Shown here piece by piece: positions 12,619-25,594 of a DNA stretch of 64,000 nt. The translations under genes and the position numbers were made by a program. The DNA is from Alitta virens. Lineage: Eukaryota > Annelida > Polychaeta > Phyllodocida > Nereididae. The notes beneath the pieces are model-generated. The model was not told the origin of the DNA and made no database searches. It was given only the letters and a program-made list of their open reading frames with translations. Positions within the stretch are counted from its first letter, which is position 1; the number at the start of each line of letters is the position of its first letter. Location: positions 31,597,720 to 31,661,719 of the forward strand of contig OW028585.1 of assembly GCA_932294295.1 (NCBI GenBank), read 5' to 3'.

Positions 12619-15600
12619 AAAACACCATAGATGATACCTTGTTACTAATTTCCCTGTCCGGACTGGTTCTCTATTACGCCTTTATTATTTTGACGACTAC
12701 AACTGGAATTTTATTCTTGGAAGAGGAGCCCGTACACCATAATCACAGAACAACAGCTTTGTCCATAGTCTACGCTTTCTGTAATATTTTTCAAGTAAGT
12801 GCAAACATTTTTTTTTATCCATGACAATTTTAAAGTACCGGTTATGCTCCTCTTAGACTGCTTTGCTATTGTGTTCTGAGCGGGCAATAACCAACGAAAA
12901 TGTTAGGTAACTCCCGCATGAGTGCAAACTGAAGTTGTCTTGCATAGTAAAGGCAGTAAAATAAAACAAAAAATAAAACCAATAGTAAATACGCCTAATG
13001 GAGTATAAGTTAGCTATTCGGGAAGTAACTAAAACTTCGACTTGAGGCAGGCGTCGATTCCAATTTCGATTCAATGTTAGTGCAATGTCGGTTTTTCAAT
13101 GTTGGCGTGATGTTGATGGCACTGGAGTGAGCTCTTATAAGCACATGTACAGTATTTAGTAAGCCCCTCTTTTTTAGGGTCAAGATTAGTTGAGAAAGTA
13201 AAATCTGCAACTGGAGTATTGGCAGACAAGTACCTTGACATTGGCCTGAATCATGTCAAAATCGTAGATAGATAGATAGATAGATAGACAGATAGATAGA
13301 TAGACAGATAGATAGATAGACAGATAGATAGATAGATAGATAGACAGATAGACAGATACATAGATAGATAGATAGATAGATAGGCAGACAGATACATAGA
13401 TAGACAGATAGATAGATAGATAGGCAGACAGATACATAGATAGATAGATAGATAGGCAGACAGATACATAGATAGATAGATAGATAGATAGATAGGCAGA
13501 CAGATACATAGATAGATAGATCGATGGGTGGGGTATTTTACCTGCCTCAGCATAGTATATGTATTTTTTTTAATTGCAAGCAGATTTTTTAGGCTAATGG
13601 GCTATAATTTCCAAATATTCTTTTTATTAGGTCACTTTTGAATAACATTTTCGGCCACTGGCCAAGGAAAGCTAACTTGCTAAACTATGAAGCCAGTGTG
13701 AAAAAAGGGTGGCAGATATATATGCGTCGTTGAGTACTAACCTTGTTCAAGAACATCTTTTTAAATGAAGGGTAAAAGATCATAAACAGAACATATAAGG
13801 TTACGAGTTGTACTTAAACTTCCGAGTGGGGTCACTGACCAACATATGAATTCACGACTTCTACATGGATGACGCAGACACTTTAAGACTACAGTCAAGC
13901 TCAAAAGTATACTATACAGATATCTTAAATGTAAATTTAAATTTAAATGTGGTTTATAGTCTGTTATCACTGTTCAAGCAGTCTCAACCGACTTTACAAT
14001 TACACCCTTGGCAGGCCTGTTCAAGCCTGAGCCTTCCTCAACTCCCTGAGAAGTATGCAACCCGTTACACAGAATTACCTGCAGGGGCTAAGCACTTACA
14101 ATCGCCATCACTGCCTGTAGACAAGTACCCATTTACACCTGGGTGGAGTGGAGCAAAGAGTTATTACAGAGGATCTGCTAAGTTCCTCCATGCCATGGTC
14201 GGGACTCGAACCTACAACCTTTCGGTTTAAAGACGAGCACCTTAACTATTAGTCCACGGCACCTTTTAAAGGGGCACTATCTGTCAAATTTTCGTAAGTT
14301 TCTAAGACTTGATCAAATAGTTTAAAATTTCCTAATTATATAACACACTAAAATTGTATCACTCGTCAGTCTATCAGGCATTAATTTTAAAAAAAATCAC
14401 AAATTGTAAGAAAATCCAGACCAAAACGTTGGAAACACAATGGAAATGAAATCATCACCCATTGTTCAGTGTTATGACGATAACTAGGTTTGTTTATATA
14501 TTGAATTTTTAATGGCATGAAAAACTATACTTTTATTATTTATTGTACCTTAAAGTTAAATTGCTGTGCACAATGGTAATGGTAAAAAGTATTATGAGAC
14601 AAGAAGGTAGTATTGGTTTATACAATTATTTGCCTATGCTCAATCTAGACATAGGAACTTTAAATTAATCATCAGAATTTTTATCATTCCAATAAAATTC
14701 TTTGTTAAAAAGAAAAATCTAACAATGCTCAGACACAAATTGTGATGATTATCTAACCATAATTGAAATAATCTAATTGCAACTGGCCTCAAGATTTCAT
14801 AGTATCATTTACAGACTAAAGTTTGAAGCTTTTTGCAGCTGTATGTTAACAATTACTGTATATTTGCAACATCCAGAAAACTCTGTGATGGCAATATACA
14901 ATGTGACAATTCTGTTAGGATGTGTAATTTTATATATATTCCTCACCTAATATTTGAAACTAAAAATAGATATTTTAATATTCTTAAGGCGATGTCATAA
15001 CAACTATCCTTTTTCAAATACATGTTTATTGAAGAAAAACACAGATTTTAAACGTGATTTTCTTGAATTCCTCACTTATCTCTTATTATAATTTAATATT
15101 TGCTATTCGTATTTACCTTTTTAAGAACATACGATTTTTGTAAAATGATATTGCATTTAACTGGTTTATGAATCAATTATGCGTTACTATATTTACTAAG
15201 CATGCTTCCTCTTTGCTCACAAGTATGGGGGTGGAAAAAATGGAACAAATAAACGCATGTGCAAGAATAGATTTTTGATAAAAGAAAATCAGTAGGACCA
15301 ATATGGCAAAATTAGCCATGGAATGTGAGATACCCCATGGGAATCATATTTCTAAATATTCTACTCTTAACTATGAAACACAAGCCAAGAATGTACAATA
15401 AGTAAATAAAACCGTTGCGTTACTCGAAGAATTGTGCTTATTTGTCAACTTTTGCACACCGACCGCAATTGTTTAAAAAAGAAACCAACTTTAAAAAAAA
15501 GGCGAACACTTACAGAAACAGTTTTTAATGAAAGTTCAGGATAAATGTCACTAGGCTTGGTTTAGATTTTTTTTAATTATCTGCACACGAATTAAAAATA

Positions 15601-18600
15601 GTTAAACTGCAACCTGATATTGAGAACAAAAAAACGGGATATTGCAACTGCGGAAGCATGTCTCATACAGACACTGTGTAGTTTTGCCTAATTGGAAAGT
15701 TCTTAACACTTATGAAGTGGAATTTTGAGACGTGTAATTCCTTAGAGTACATTAGTGGTGACAAAATGAGTTGAACAGAACTGAAAATAACTTCTGCTGA
15801 AGTCCTTACATGTAGCTTTGTTTGAAAAAAGTAAAACAACTGTCTAAAAGCTATTGAATGGAATGGAATGCAAAGAAGTGCTTTAGAATTGATCTGACAA
15901 AGTATTTACAAAAATTAGGTAATAACTAAGCTGAGACTGAAATGCAGTCCAATTGGTAAAGTTTTGATTGAGCCTATCAAAATATGCATGCACAGGTAAA
16001 ATAATCCATTCACAGGTAAACAAGAACTTAAATTAGAAAAAAAGTAACAACGCCAAAGCATTTTCCAACACAGTAAGTTGTAAAATACATCAACTTGAAT
16101 ATTTTTTGTTGCACGGCATTATTGTAATATTCAAATGTGCTGCGCAGTAGCCTGTAATACCTCGTAAATCCAAAAGTTTACAACATGGGAAACACTTGCA
16201 GAGTTCAAGGTCCAGTTCTGCCTGGTTTGTGTGTTGTAAAAATCCACTGTATATTGTGGGTACAACCACAGTACAAGCCTTCGTATTGTGGACTGATTTG
16301 TTATTTGTACTGTCAGCCGAGTTGTCAACAGGTGATAGCTGGTGGGATTTGACAAGTTTGAATGGATGTTTACTTGACAAATTATGGTGACTTAAGATGA
16401 ATTGTGTGGGGTTTTGTAGTGATTCAGTGGTGATTGTTAGGTTAAGAAACTGATCCTGAAGAAATATGTTTGAAGTAGATATCGCATTCCATAACAAGGT
16501 CATGCCTGACGAACGCCTTGTCCTGTTTTGTATGTCACCAGATGCCAAATGACCCATTCAGGTCCTTACTGTGGGATGTCGTGGTCTAGTGGTTAAGGTG
16601 TTCACCTGCTATCCACAAGCTTGCGGGTTTGAACCCCCACCGTAGCATCGAGGAGTTTGGGCAGATCCTCATCAACCATTGTCTCACCCCACCCAGGTGC
16701 AGTTGGTACTTGGCATTAGGCACCCACTGTGATGGCACTGGTGTGTGCTCTTAAGCCCTGGGCAGATAATCTGGTGTTCAAGGCTGAATGCTCCCTCGGA
16801 AGTAAAGCAAGACTCTGGATTGGTCTGCCAGGGGTGTAATTGTGAAGTCAGTCATGACTCTGTTAAACCCTGATTTGCATTACATTTACATTTAGTTATT
16901 TTACAGTATGTCATTGATTGATAAAAATCCTTGGCAGATGAACATGGAATGATGTGAGTTAAATGAATTATGTGCCCCACATAGTATGGTTGAAATCGTT
17001 CAACATTGATTTGGCATGTTACCCGGAGTCAAGGTCACATCAGTGGAACTTATCTATCAGATAAATTCAAACTGAAAACAGTTTTCCCATTTATTAATGA
17101 TTATTCAAATTATGTACAATAGGGAGAAAAGTAACAGAGCCTACCCTAGTACATAAAAAGATAATATTAAGGTGAAGCCACTACGCCATTGTTGAATGGA
17201 TGACATCACAAACATAGATGACGTCATCAAACAATACTTATCCGCTACAGTGACCTCTTGTGGTAGTTTTTCTCCCCATTAGAATTGCCTTAGTAAAGGC
17301 TGTGTTAACCAACCTGTTTAGCCCTGAAAGCTAAGTTCATGTCAAACCTAAATATTAGCATATCTACATTTATTTATCATTAATTAATCAGGAACATAAA
17401 CCCACAACACACAAGTAATAGGAAGGGTGCTGAGGTGTTTATAAATTAACCACAAATTAATTGAATAGATTGATCTTTTTTGCATGAAGAATAATGGTTT
17501 ATATTACCTGGTGCATACCCTACTGATTTGGAGTGTTTAAAACAGTTAGTGCCTCAGTATAAACCAGGGTTGGGTACAAATGCATTTGCATTTGCATTTG
17601 AAAATATCGCATTTGCATTCGCACCCAAATGTTTTCATTCGAATGTCAACACATTTGCATTTGCACATGCATTTATATTGCAAAAATGCACTTGCATTTT
17701 TAAAACTGAAAAAATTTGCATTAGCATTTGACTAAAAAACATTTGCATTTTTCAAATGTCTACTCAATGCCTGGTTAGGGTAAGACTCGAAAATAAACAC
17801 ATACTAATATTCTAAGTTATAATGAATAACTTGTAAAATTCCTTACACATATTTGAAACTTTACACTGTATATAGTTGATTACATATTTGATAAACAACT
17901 TAAGTACTAAAAAATCTTTACAAAAGAATGAAAATGTAGCATTAATTTATTGTATAGGTTAATACAAATTGATGTTGCTCAAATTGCAATTGTATGAACT
18001 CTAAACCCTATTAGATATGAGCTTTAGTGGCTTTAATGCACTGAAAACATGATTTTATGCTGTACAGTATTATATATATATAGCTTTTATTGACACTTTT
18101 TCATATCAGAAAAGATACATATGTCACATATCTACTCACTACGTCTATCTAAAACTACATCTACAAAAATCTGATGTACAAGTTCTCATTATTTTATACA
18201 TAATATACAACTTAACATTTAAGGTCCTGCTCTTAAACATTCAGTATTAAGGCGAAATAATATATATATATATATATATATATAAGTACATAAAAGATAG
18301 CAAATAAAATCACAGATCAAATCACAAATACTGATTATAATATCAATATTAGATTAACATTTTACAAAAATATACACAAATACTGATCATAATATCACAA
18401 TAAGATTCAAATTAACACAAAAAGATAAGAATGTTCACATGTATAAAAATAAAAAAGTACCAGGCAACATTGCGCTGACCCTGGCATTTGGCTCTTCTAA
18501 TTCTATTATAGTCACTATAATATATATTAGGTTAGAAAGGTAGGAATGTATTCCAGTCCCACTAAGGTGGTCAATCTGTGATACTATTACTCTGCCCCTA

Positions 18601-19899
18601 TCCTCTGGACTGCCTCATAATATATCACGTCAATAGTACATTGTCCACTTGACCAAAGGGGTGTCATCTAATTGAATTAGGCACCCTATACCCCAGACAC
18701 CCCATATCATTAAGGTGTCGCCACCTGTCAGTTTAAGGAGCATGACAACCCTTGACTTTAATATGGGTGAATGAAGTTGACTGATGTACAATATACCCTC
18801 ATTGTAGCCATTTGTCTTGTGTTAAATCACCCCTTGTGTTACCCAGACTTCCCAAGGTCATTTACCCCACTATTATGTACACAAGAATAAATAAAATGTA
18901 AAACCAGTTTTTGTTAAATGCAATTATCATAGTGTTAAAAAAATGTCCAGAAAGCCAGCTGATTTTATATAATGTGATATTTACAGCGGTGCTTCATAGT
19001 TGATGTTTATATTGAGGCAAGTAAAATACCCCACCCAGGGGTAAATGTGCAATATGGTGTGTAATCCAGGCCTTATATATCATCTCTACATTGTGGTGTG
19101 CTTATTCGGGGAGGGGTAGACCTAGTCAACTAGCTCAGTGGTAGTGCGCTCAGCTTTAACCGGGTTCGATTCTCAGTCGAGCCTAAGTCGGAAGACTGTT
19201 TCATCCATCATCTCATTGCCATGGTCCCTGCCTGTCCTAATTAACCCATCAGGTGCAGAAATACAGGACGAGAAGCTCTTATCCACCCACCCATGCACAC
19301 ATGGTGTAGCAAATTAAAACTGACAATGCAATGATAGGAGTATAATTTACAGCAAAATATTAGCAGTGCAATTGTCTTTAACCTGGTTTTGTATGTAAGG
19401 AAATACTAAAGACACAGTTTGAGGACACTGACCTCTGGTGTCACGGTTCTTTTGTGTGACGTATGGCTGTCAACTGAAGCGGTTATTTCTCTCTCGGGAA
19501 CATGTTATGAGCATCAAGGAAATTTAGTAAATAGAAATTGATGATAATTCACATTTTAAAATATTTTTGATTTTCAATGATGCATGATGAAATTGAATCA
19601 AATGATTATTTTTAATTAATTAAAGTTGAACATGCCGTTACGGTGCACCTGCTCAAAACAACCGCTTCTAACTCCCCCATGACTGAAATTGCTTTGTTTT
19701 ACCCCACCATTCAACCACTACTCGCTATCAGCCTCACAACATAAAATCATATCATGAGTCTTTCATATATTATTTGTTACTTCTGACATGTGCATTGTCG
19801 TCTGCTAGACCTATTTTTTGCAAAATACATGCAATTAAATATTAGGTGATCAAAAGAATTCTGACTGAGAGTGCACAATGAAGTCATATAAATAGCAGC

Positions 19900-19936
<37 letters not shown>

Positions 19937-22900
19937 CTCATCATTGAAAAACTGCCATTTTGCAAGAATAATATATTCTATCCTGTATAGTTTTGAACAT
20001 GGTAAAATTGTGCCTCTGTTAACAATGAATTATTAAATTTAACATTTTTGACTTGCTTGGCTCTGATAATAATTACAATTAAATTGGGATGCTTTGGTTC
20101 ACAGATTCATAGCAAATATTTTGACGGCTAACAATGTATAAACAAATTTTTCTTGAATGGTACATTCGTGAAAAACTATGCTTGTAATTTCAGTAAATTA
20201 AGGAAACAGCAAACCACCGTATTTACATAAAAAATACGTGGAAAATTAACTTTGATATGCTTCCTATAACTGTTGGTGTGAGAAGATATATGTTATAATG
20301 TGTAGTAAAAACTGTAAACTAGATGACTTGTTTCTTTAAAAAATGATTCCATGACGTCATTCTGCCCACATTCTTGCCACATTCCATTATTAAGGTGAAG
20401 GTCATGTTATATGTAGCAATTAACACCTCTCCATGTCTCAATGCCACTGGGTCTGAAGCTTAGTCGGCTTATATGACCAGCTGCCAAAGGCAGACGTAAT
20501 GATGAGATTATAAGGTTGATTGGAGTGACACACTGTGTCAGACATATGCCCCAATGATGGGCTTTTTTGCAATGACAATGACACAGTTTTTATTGGCTCC
20601 TTAAATATCATATGACAGTAATTACATATTATAACAAGTTATACTTTTTTCTTAGAGTGGAGCAAGGAGACTCCCTCTAAAGACAATAAGTTTGCCGTGG
20701 TCGAGGGAGCCACCTTGTTAAAAAAAAAAAAAAAAGAAGAAAAAAGATTATACATATATTTACTACTAATTCATAAGTTCATATTTTAAAGCATTGAAAT
20801 ATTAATAAATTACCGATAGGAAGGCATGCTCTTGTTATACAGCTAATATATAAATAACCTTAAAAAAAAAAAATAATAAAAAATAAAAATAAATAAATAG
20901 ATACAATTTTAAATGATGATAATTACTTGTTGGAGTTGAGTATCAGTTGTACAGTGTCTGGATCAAGATAGACACTATGATATAATCCCAGATAGATTGA
21001 TACATTGGCCAGACTTCGAGGCAATGTTGGTCAATGTTGAAACGATGTCCATCCGGGATAGCGCCAAACATTGAAACGATGTCGCTGATGTCACACTATT
21101 GTTTAGCCGATAGCTGATGTTTAGCCAATGTGAAGTTGATGTTGTTGGGAGGTCTAGCCGATGTCGCGCCAATGTTGAGCTGATGATTAACCAATGTTGA
21201 GTCAGTGTTTAGCTGCTGTTCAGCCAAAGTTTAGCTGCTGTTTAGCCGATAGCTGATGTTTAGCCAATGTGAAGTTGATGTTGTGGGGAGGTCTAGCCTA
21301 TGTTGCGCCAATGTTGAGTTGATGCTAAACCAATGTTGAGTTGATGTTTAGCTGCTGTTCAGCCGATGTTTTGCTGATGTTTAGCCAATGTTGAACCAAT
21401 GTGTCTTGCATTTCTTCGAAACTAAATTTTTCAGTGTTCTAACCACATCATCATTTAAGTTTTAGCCACAATTAATATTCTGTTCAAAGGTAGACAGTGT
21501 GTCTGATTTATTTAATTTCATATTTGATTTTTTTTTATGAGAAGCCATTTTAATGGAATCATCATTCCATGTAAGGTTCACTGAATGGTTTAGATTAAGT
21601 TCATAAATTAGTTATAACTTTCCTTAAGGTTTACCTTATGCAAGAGATTAATTGCACCCAACTACTACTTTTTATAGCTTCACTTACCTACATCTTACTC
21701 GAATGTTGTGATGCACTTCAGTGCTTTTCTTCTTTTGTGGTATGAGTGACATACTCATGCAACTTTAATATAACCACTGTAAAAAGGTTGTCCAATATGT
21801 CACCAAGTTGATGTTATATAGTCAACAACTCATTCAAGAATGTCAATATCAAAGTTCTGAAACCCTGAAACCCTGACTGCTGTACCCAACTTTTGCTCGA
21901 TTTTTCACACATCATGGTTAATGTGCTAGGTGGGTAATTGTATTGGTCATCTATTAAAACAGTTATTACTTAGCTTCTAATACTTAATAAACAATGAAAA
22001 ATTTCTATAAAGTAAAACCAAAACCTATCACACTTAGTTAAAAAAATCAATTAAAAACATCTATATATATATATTTTTTGATCTAGTAAAGGTTACATCA
22101 TATATTTAACTTTTTTCTATATACGTATTAATTTAATTACAGTGTAAAATGTAACTGGTGGCCCTTCGGCAGTGGCTCCTAGCCTTTGAAGGGTCTCCCG
22201 CTGTTTTTCTACAAATAAATGAAGTCTTAGTCTGAGTCTGAGTCATTGTGTGATATTTATTAAATTATCATGTAAATATCAAAGTTCTGTAAAAAAACTA
22301 ATTTCTGTGGACAATGAATAGTGTCTGAGTCTCAGAGTATTACTATTGATAGTAACTGTATCATAGATGATAACATACATTATTAAACCCTACCAGGCCA
22401 CCAGATTACTTAGATCTTCTTCACAACATCTGCTCGAGGTCCCTTTTACATGCCACAGTACTGTCAAGGACAGAGCGTTTGGTACTGTTGGGCCACGCAT
22501 GTGGAATGACCTACCACCTGATCTCCGAGCAAATCCCTCACTTGACGCTTTTAAATCCAAGCTGAAGACTCTTTTATTTACACAATATTTTGATTGACTT
22601 TTTTTCTTTAATTTCCTAAAATGAAAACTAAGTTTTTGATATTGATATTTTATAGATTTTATTGTTATTTATAATTTTATAATTTAAAAAAAACTTCACG
22701 ATCTGTAAAGCGATTCAGAGCTGTATTTTATGTATGAATGGTTTAAGGAATAATTATTATTATACATCAGCTCGAAATCAGTACGATGTCGGTTACTGAC
22801 CACCGATGTCGACACGATGTCGACTAGGTCTGGATGTTGACCCAGCCTAGCACAGTAAACTTGACAGTGGCCCAACGTCAGTCTGACATAGTGACATGGC

Positions 22901-24603
22901 CAACATTAGTTCAAAATGGAGCTTATGGTTCTTTAGTTACACTCGGAATCAACAAAATTCGCCACAATCAGCGAAATTCGCCACCCTTGACACCCCGAAA
23001 TTATGCAATAACAGTTTGTAAACCAGGATATTTGTTTTGTAGACATCATCAGCGATGTTTTTATGAACGAAAATCCAACAGAAAAGTTTGATTTGAAGCA
23101 GTTTTCAGGGGTTGCGAATTTTGCTGATTGGCGAATTTTGTTGATTCCGAGTGTACATTTGTAACTAAAAAGTTAACTTTTACGTACAACATTGATACTG
23201 TTAGTAGTCACAGAAGATGTAGTATGATGGATAAATCATTTCAATTTTACACAAGTATATGCAATTTTTTTTTCCAGAGTATAATATTTATAATATATAC
23301 TTAGACCGACAAAATCACCTCACGACGCCTATCGGCATGCTTGCGTATGACATCAATGTTTCAGTCTAATATATACTGTGATTTGAAAATAAAATGTTAT
23401 GTGTACACTTTACAATTATACTTCTGTTTAATTTTTCCAGAGTGTACTTCAGGGCATATTTGCAATAGCCGGACTACAGCTTTGTGCTCCTAACCGGAAG
23501 GTGGCCTTGGACAAGCCAGGAAGGGGAGCCATTACTTTTCTGCTCATAGGAAACCTAGCACTTTGGCTCTTCAAGTCTTTCCAGGTTGGTCCAATATTGA
23601 TCTTTTGTCCCAATATTTCTAAGTAATTGAGTATAAGTATGAAATTCAACAGATTTTCTAAACATGTAGAATTAGACTGAGCACTTGACTAAAAGTATGA
23701 AATTCAACATATCTGTATACTTTTAGATGTGGACTGACTTTGATCAAATAGGTCGTTCATCGTGTTCAATGTTGTTCGCGTGGCACCGATTAAATTAATA
23801 TTGATGTGTATTCGGGTAAACAGTACTTTCAGGATGATATATTTTGAGGACACACCGTATTTATAAAAGTATTATCTCAATTTAGCTAATCGAAGAGTTA
23901 TGTGATACCCAGAGAGCATTCCAAATCGTTTCAACCCAGAGAGCATTCCAAAACGTTTCAACCCAGATAGCATTCCAAATCATTTCAACCCAGATAGCAT
24001 TCCAAAACGTTTCAACCCAGATAGCATTCCAAATCGTTTCAACCCAGATAGCATTCCAAATTGTTTCAACCCAGATAGCATTCCAAATCATTTCAACCCA
24101 GATAGCATTCCAAATAGTTTCATCCCAGATAGCATTCCAAATCGTTTCAACCCAAATAGCATTCCAAATCGTTTTAACGTCAGTGCGATGTCAGCGATGT
24201 TAATACGGTGTTGTAACGACTGGCCTATATGGAAATGATGCTGGGCCGATTTGGAATGCTATCTGGGTACAGCTAAGGTAACATGTTCCGTCAAAATTCA
24301 AGGACCCTAGTCTTGAAAACTGATCAGCAAGTTACAATATATTAAATGGAGGAACTTACAAGTTAAACTTACAGATTGTATGTTGTGCCTTTTGTTCATG
24401 CGTCATACTTTTTCTTTCAGGTGAAAGAAGTGGCGCTGCACAGATTTGTCGACTTCTTCGGTCCGATCGCTTGGCCGATTATCATGAACACGTGTCTTCC
24501 CTTGGTTTTATTCTATCGCTTTCATGTGTCCGTTTGTTTAGCAGACATTTGGGCCTCGGTATATCGACCGGAGACAGGACCAAAACACAAAATGTTGCAT
24601 TAA
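12619..24603 (+). CDS. OTOP-like: Otopetrin-family proton channel, last three exons (partial)
   Basis: Otopetrins are multi-pass plasma-membrane proton channels with 12 predicted TM helices; this is the C-terminal end. Exons: 12619-12794 (acceptor tttcag, donor gtaagt), 23441-23584 (acceptor ttttccag, donor gttggt) and 24421-24603 (acceptor ctttcag, stop TAA). Both internal junctions are phase 0 and the joined reading frame stays open. The first exon has a hydrophobic helix, then [13 protein letters not shown] and [11 protein letters not shown], a strongly family-like stretch. The second has [18 protein letters not shown], matching the conserved TM11 region. The third has [20 protein letters not shown] followed by [13 protein letters not shown], the typical otopetrin C-terminus. 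The 10.6 kb first intron is full of repeats. Exons for TM1 to about TM9 were not found in 1-12,618 and may lie left of the window. Family assignment is from recalled motifs, not a search. Confidence 0.88.
13264..13523 (+). repeat. GATA/GACA microsatellite with higher-order pattern
   Basis: Blocks of GATA and GACA alternate in a repeated order; two long minus-strand frames over it are artefacts. Confidence 0.95.
13980..14272 (-). mobile_element. tRNA-derived SINE, family S2
   Basis: On the minus strand, ggtgccgtggactaatagtt and ggttcgagtcccg form the tRNA-like head. The body carries the S2 block with caggtgtaaatgggtac. Diverged from the copy at 16574. Confidence 0.7.
14270..14665 (-). repeat. 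Dispersed repeat R2, copy 1
   Basis: Reverse complement of 26785-27205: shared blocks include agtttctaagactt, atcaaatagtttaaaatt, ggtttgtttata and gagacaagaaggtagta. About 400 bp, diverged, non-coding. Confidence 0.7.
14666..16573. other. No supported gene
   Basis: AT-rich intron-like sequence. The only long frame is 155 codons on the minus strand (16090-16557), which has an in-frame stop just before its ATG and no recognisable domain. Confidence 0.5.
16574..16885 (+). mobile_element. tRNA-derived SINE, family S2
   Basis: Head tcgtggtctagtggttaagg (box A) and gggtttgaaccccc (box B), then a body with caccccacccaggtgc, gtgatggcactggtgtg and ggctgaatgctccc. The head differs from S1, so it is a second family. 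Related minus-strand copies are at 13980-14272 and 25595-25800. Confidence 0.78.
17578..17760 (+). repeat. Degenerate GCATTT hexamer array
   Basis: Units of gcattt with drift. The octamer ATTTGCAT occurs repeatedly. In the large otopetrin intron. Confidence 0.75.
17761..19127. other. Otopetrin intron, mostly featureless
   Basis: AT microsatellite at 18258, a partly duplicated stretch (aatactgatyataatatca at about 18327 and 18377) and a fragment of R1 on the minus strand at 19008-19060. Confidence 0.5.
18258..18285 (+). repeat. AT dinucleotide microsatellite
   Basis: Thirteen or so AT units. A second lies at 19905-19935. Confidence 0.9.
19128..19295 (+). mobile_element. tRNA-derived SINE, family S1
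   Basis: Box A region tagctcagtggtagtgcgc, a shortened anticodon part, box B gggttcgattctc, and the family body ending tatccacccaccc. It lies in the large otopetrin intron. No clear target duplication. Confidence 0.8.
20430..20565 (+). repeat. Dispersed repeat R1 copy
   Basis: Reads gtctcaatgccactgggtc, gcttatatgaccagctgcc, aggcagacgtaatgatgag, then a truncated 3' part. Confidence 0.7.
20640..20745 (+). mobile_element. Retroelement 3' end with poly-A tail
   Basis: A block with ggagactccctc and gagggagccacc (a stem) runs into a poly-A/AAG stretch at about 20720-20745. The form is that of a LINE or SINE 3' end; no coding sequence remains. Confidence 0.4.
20985..21400 (+). repeat. Degenerate GATGTTTAGCCAATGTT repeat
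   Basis: Many imperfect 15-17 bp units of gatgtttagccaatgttg; a segment of about 110 bp is duplicated (21106-21180 against 21243-21310). Scattered relatives: 7900-8490, 10795-10880, 12250-12310, 22765-22920, 24178-24260, 25510-25570, 27650-27740. Confidence 0.7.
22150..22245 (+). mobile_element. LINE 3' tail with GAGTCT repeats
   Basis: The gtggcccttcggcagtggc block and gaagggtctcccgc form a stem like that at 4690-4760. It is followed by aaataaatgaagtctt and GAGTCT hexamers. It ends about 120 bp before the reverse-transcriptase remnant, so it is a separate insertion. Confidence 0.5.
22367..22765 (+). mobile_element. Non-LTR retrotransposon (LINE) 3' end with reverse-transcriptase C-terminus
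   Basis: The frame ending at 22597 encodes [14 protein letters not shown], then [20 protein letters not shown] and [14 protein letters not shown]. This is the well-known C-terminal tail of LINE reverse transcriptases (CR1/Jockey-like). The 3' UTR holds ctgtaaagcgattcagagc, a typical LINE 3' motif, and ends in short ATT repeats near 22755. It is 5'-truncated and lies in the large otopetrin intron. Confidence 0.82.
22932..23169. mobile_element. Fold-back MITE in the otopetrin intron
   Basis: Left arm 22932-22998 and right arm about 23108-23169 are near-perfect inverses. Shared blocks include actcggaatcaacaaaattc and ttagttac at the outer ends. The middle is about 110 bp. No coding role; the frame across it is a by-product. 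Confidence 0.75.
23908..24180 (+). repeat. 27-bp minisatellite
   Basis: About ten units of cccagatagcattccaaat plus cgtttcaa. An inverted single unit (atttggaatgctatctggg) is at 24248-24267, so the array may be an expanded arm of a small fold-back element. Lies in the last otopetrin intron. Confidence 0.9.
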
Positions 24604-24780
24604 TATCGTGTTCATAATCCCACTAAAACTTTGAGCTCATCAAAAATTGGAAGAAAGGACCTGACCAAAATAAAACTTTCTGTCAGTGAAGATCTGTGAT
24701 GGTTCAAAACTTTTGGAATTTGGTGTATGTCAGTGAAGATCTGTGATGGTTCAAAACTTTTGGAATTTGGTGTATGTACG
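24604..24780 (+). repeat. Otopetrin 3' UTR with a perfect 47-bp tandem duplication
   Basis: Directly after the otopetrin stop codon, 24682-24728 is repeated exactly at 24729-24775. A possible polyadenylation signal AATAAA lies at 24669-24674, about 70 nt after the stop and before the duplication. If it is used, the duplication is outside the mRNA. Further AATAAA-like hexamers lie downstream, so the true 3' end is unknown. Confidence 0.8.
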
Positions 24781-25594
24781 CTGTATGTAATTTGCTAAAT
24801 TAGTCTTTGTGCCAAATGAATAATATATCTTAAATGTGCAATCAAAGAATTTATAATAATTATTATAATTTGTTGTATATTATTGTTATGTAAAATATAT
24901 CAATGTATATTTTATTATGTAACTGATTACTAATTTAATCAGGGCGGGCTCAGAGAAATTATCCTATACTTTATTATCGTTGATTTAATATTTTGGACAT
25001 TTAATTAATTGTCCTTTACGGTGCACCAAACATGGTGACTCTTATTTAAATCGGTGAGAAATACACTATTGCAAATGTTGTTGTTATGTATGCTTATTTG
25101 TAATTTAGCATGTAATTAGCATATGATTTTATAGTACAGTGAGTTTAGCTTTATTATTCACCTATATTTATCTTGCTTTTTAGTTTAAAATTTGCAATAC
25201 AGTGTAGATATATTATTTAAGCAGATTTGGGAAATATGGAAGATCAGGATAAAATTATTTTAGCTTTCTGCTTTTAAATGCTTTAATTTTTCACCTAATA
25301 TATCACTGCTGTTATAGCAAAACTGAATATCTAAATTTAGGTAATATTGAATTGGACACAAAATATTTTATCAGTGTGCCAGTTGGGTTGTTATTGTCTA
25401 GGATTTGGAGTTTACCTCAACCTTGTAAACAAATTATATTCTTCCCACCTTAAATCTGCATCTTTATCCTTGATAGGTCAATCTGTAGAACTTTTCTGAA
25501 TCCAGGTCAAAGGTTGGCTCACGATGTTGTTGGAGATGCAGACACAACATCGAACCAATGTCACTGATATAATCTGGGATTTAGCTAATTCAAC

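Noticed and set aside
13186..13553. Long Ser/Tyr/Ile-rich frames, also at 24-293, 31582-32120, 50882-51409 and 54133-54568
   Set aside because: Translations of TATC/GATA microsatellites, open in several frames by composition.
16090..16557. 155-codon minus-strand frame
   Set aside because: No recognised domain, an in-frame stop just before the ATG, no convincing splice sites, and a SINE next to it.
23882..24091. Minus-strand frame with a WNAIWVE repeat
   Set aside because: Reverse translation of the 27-bp minisatellite.
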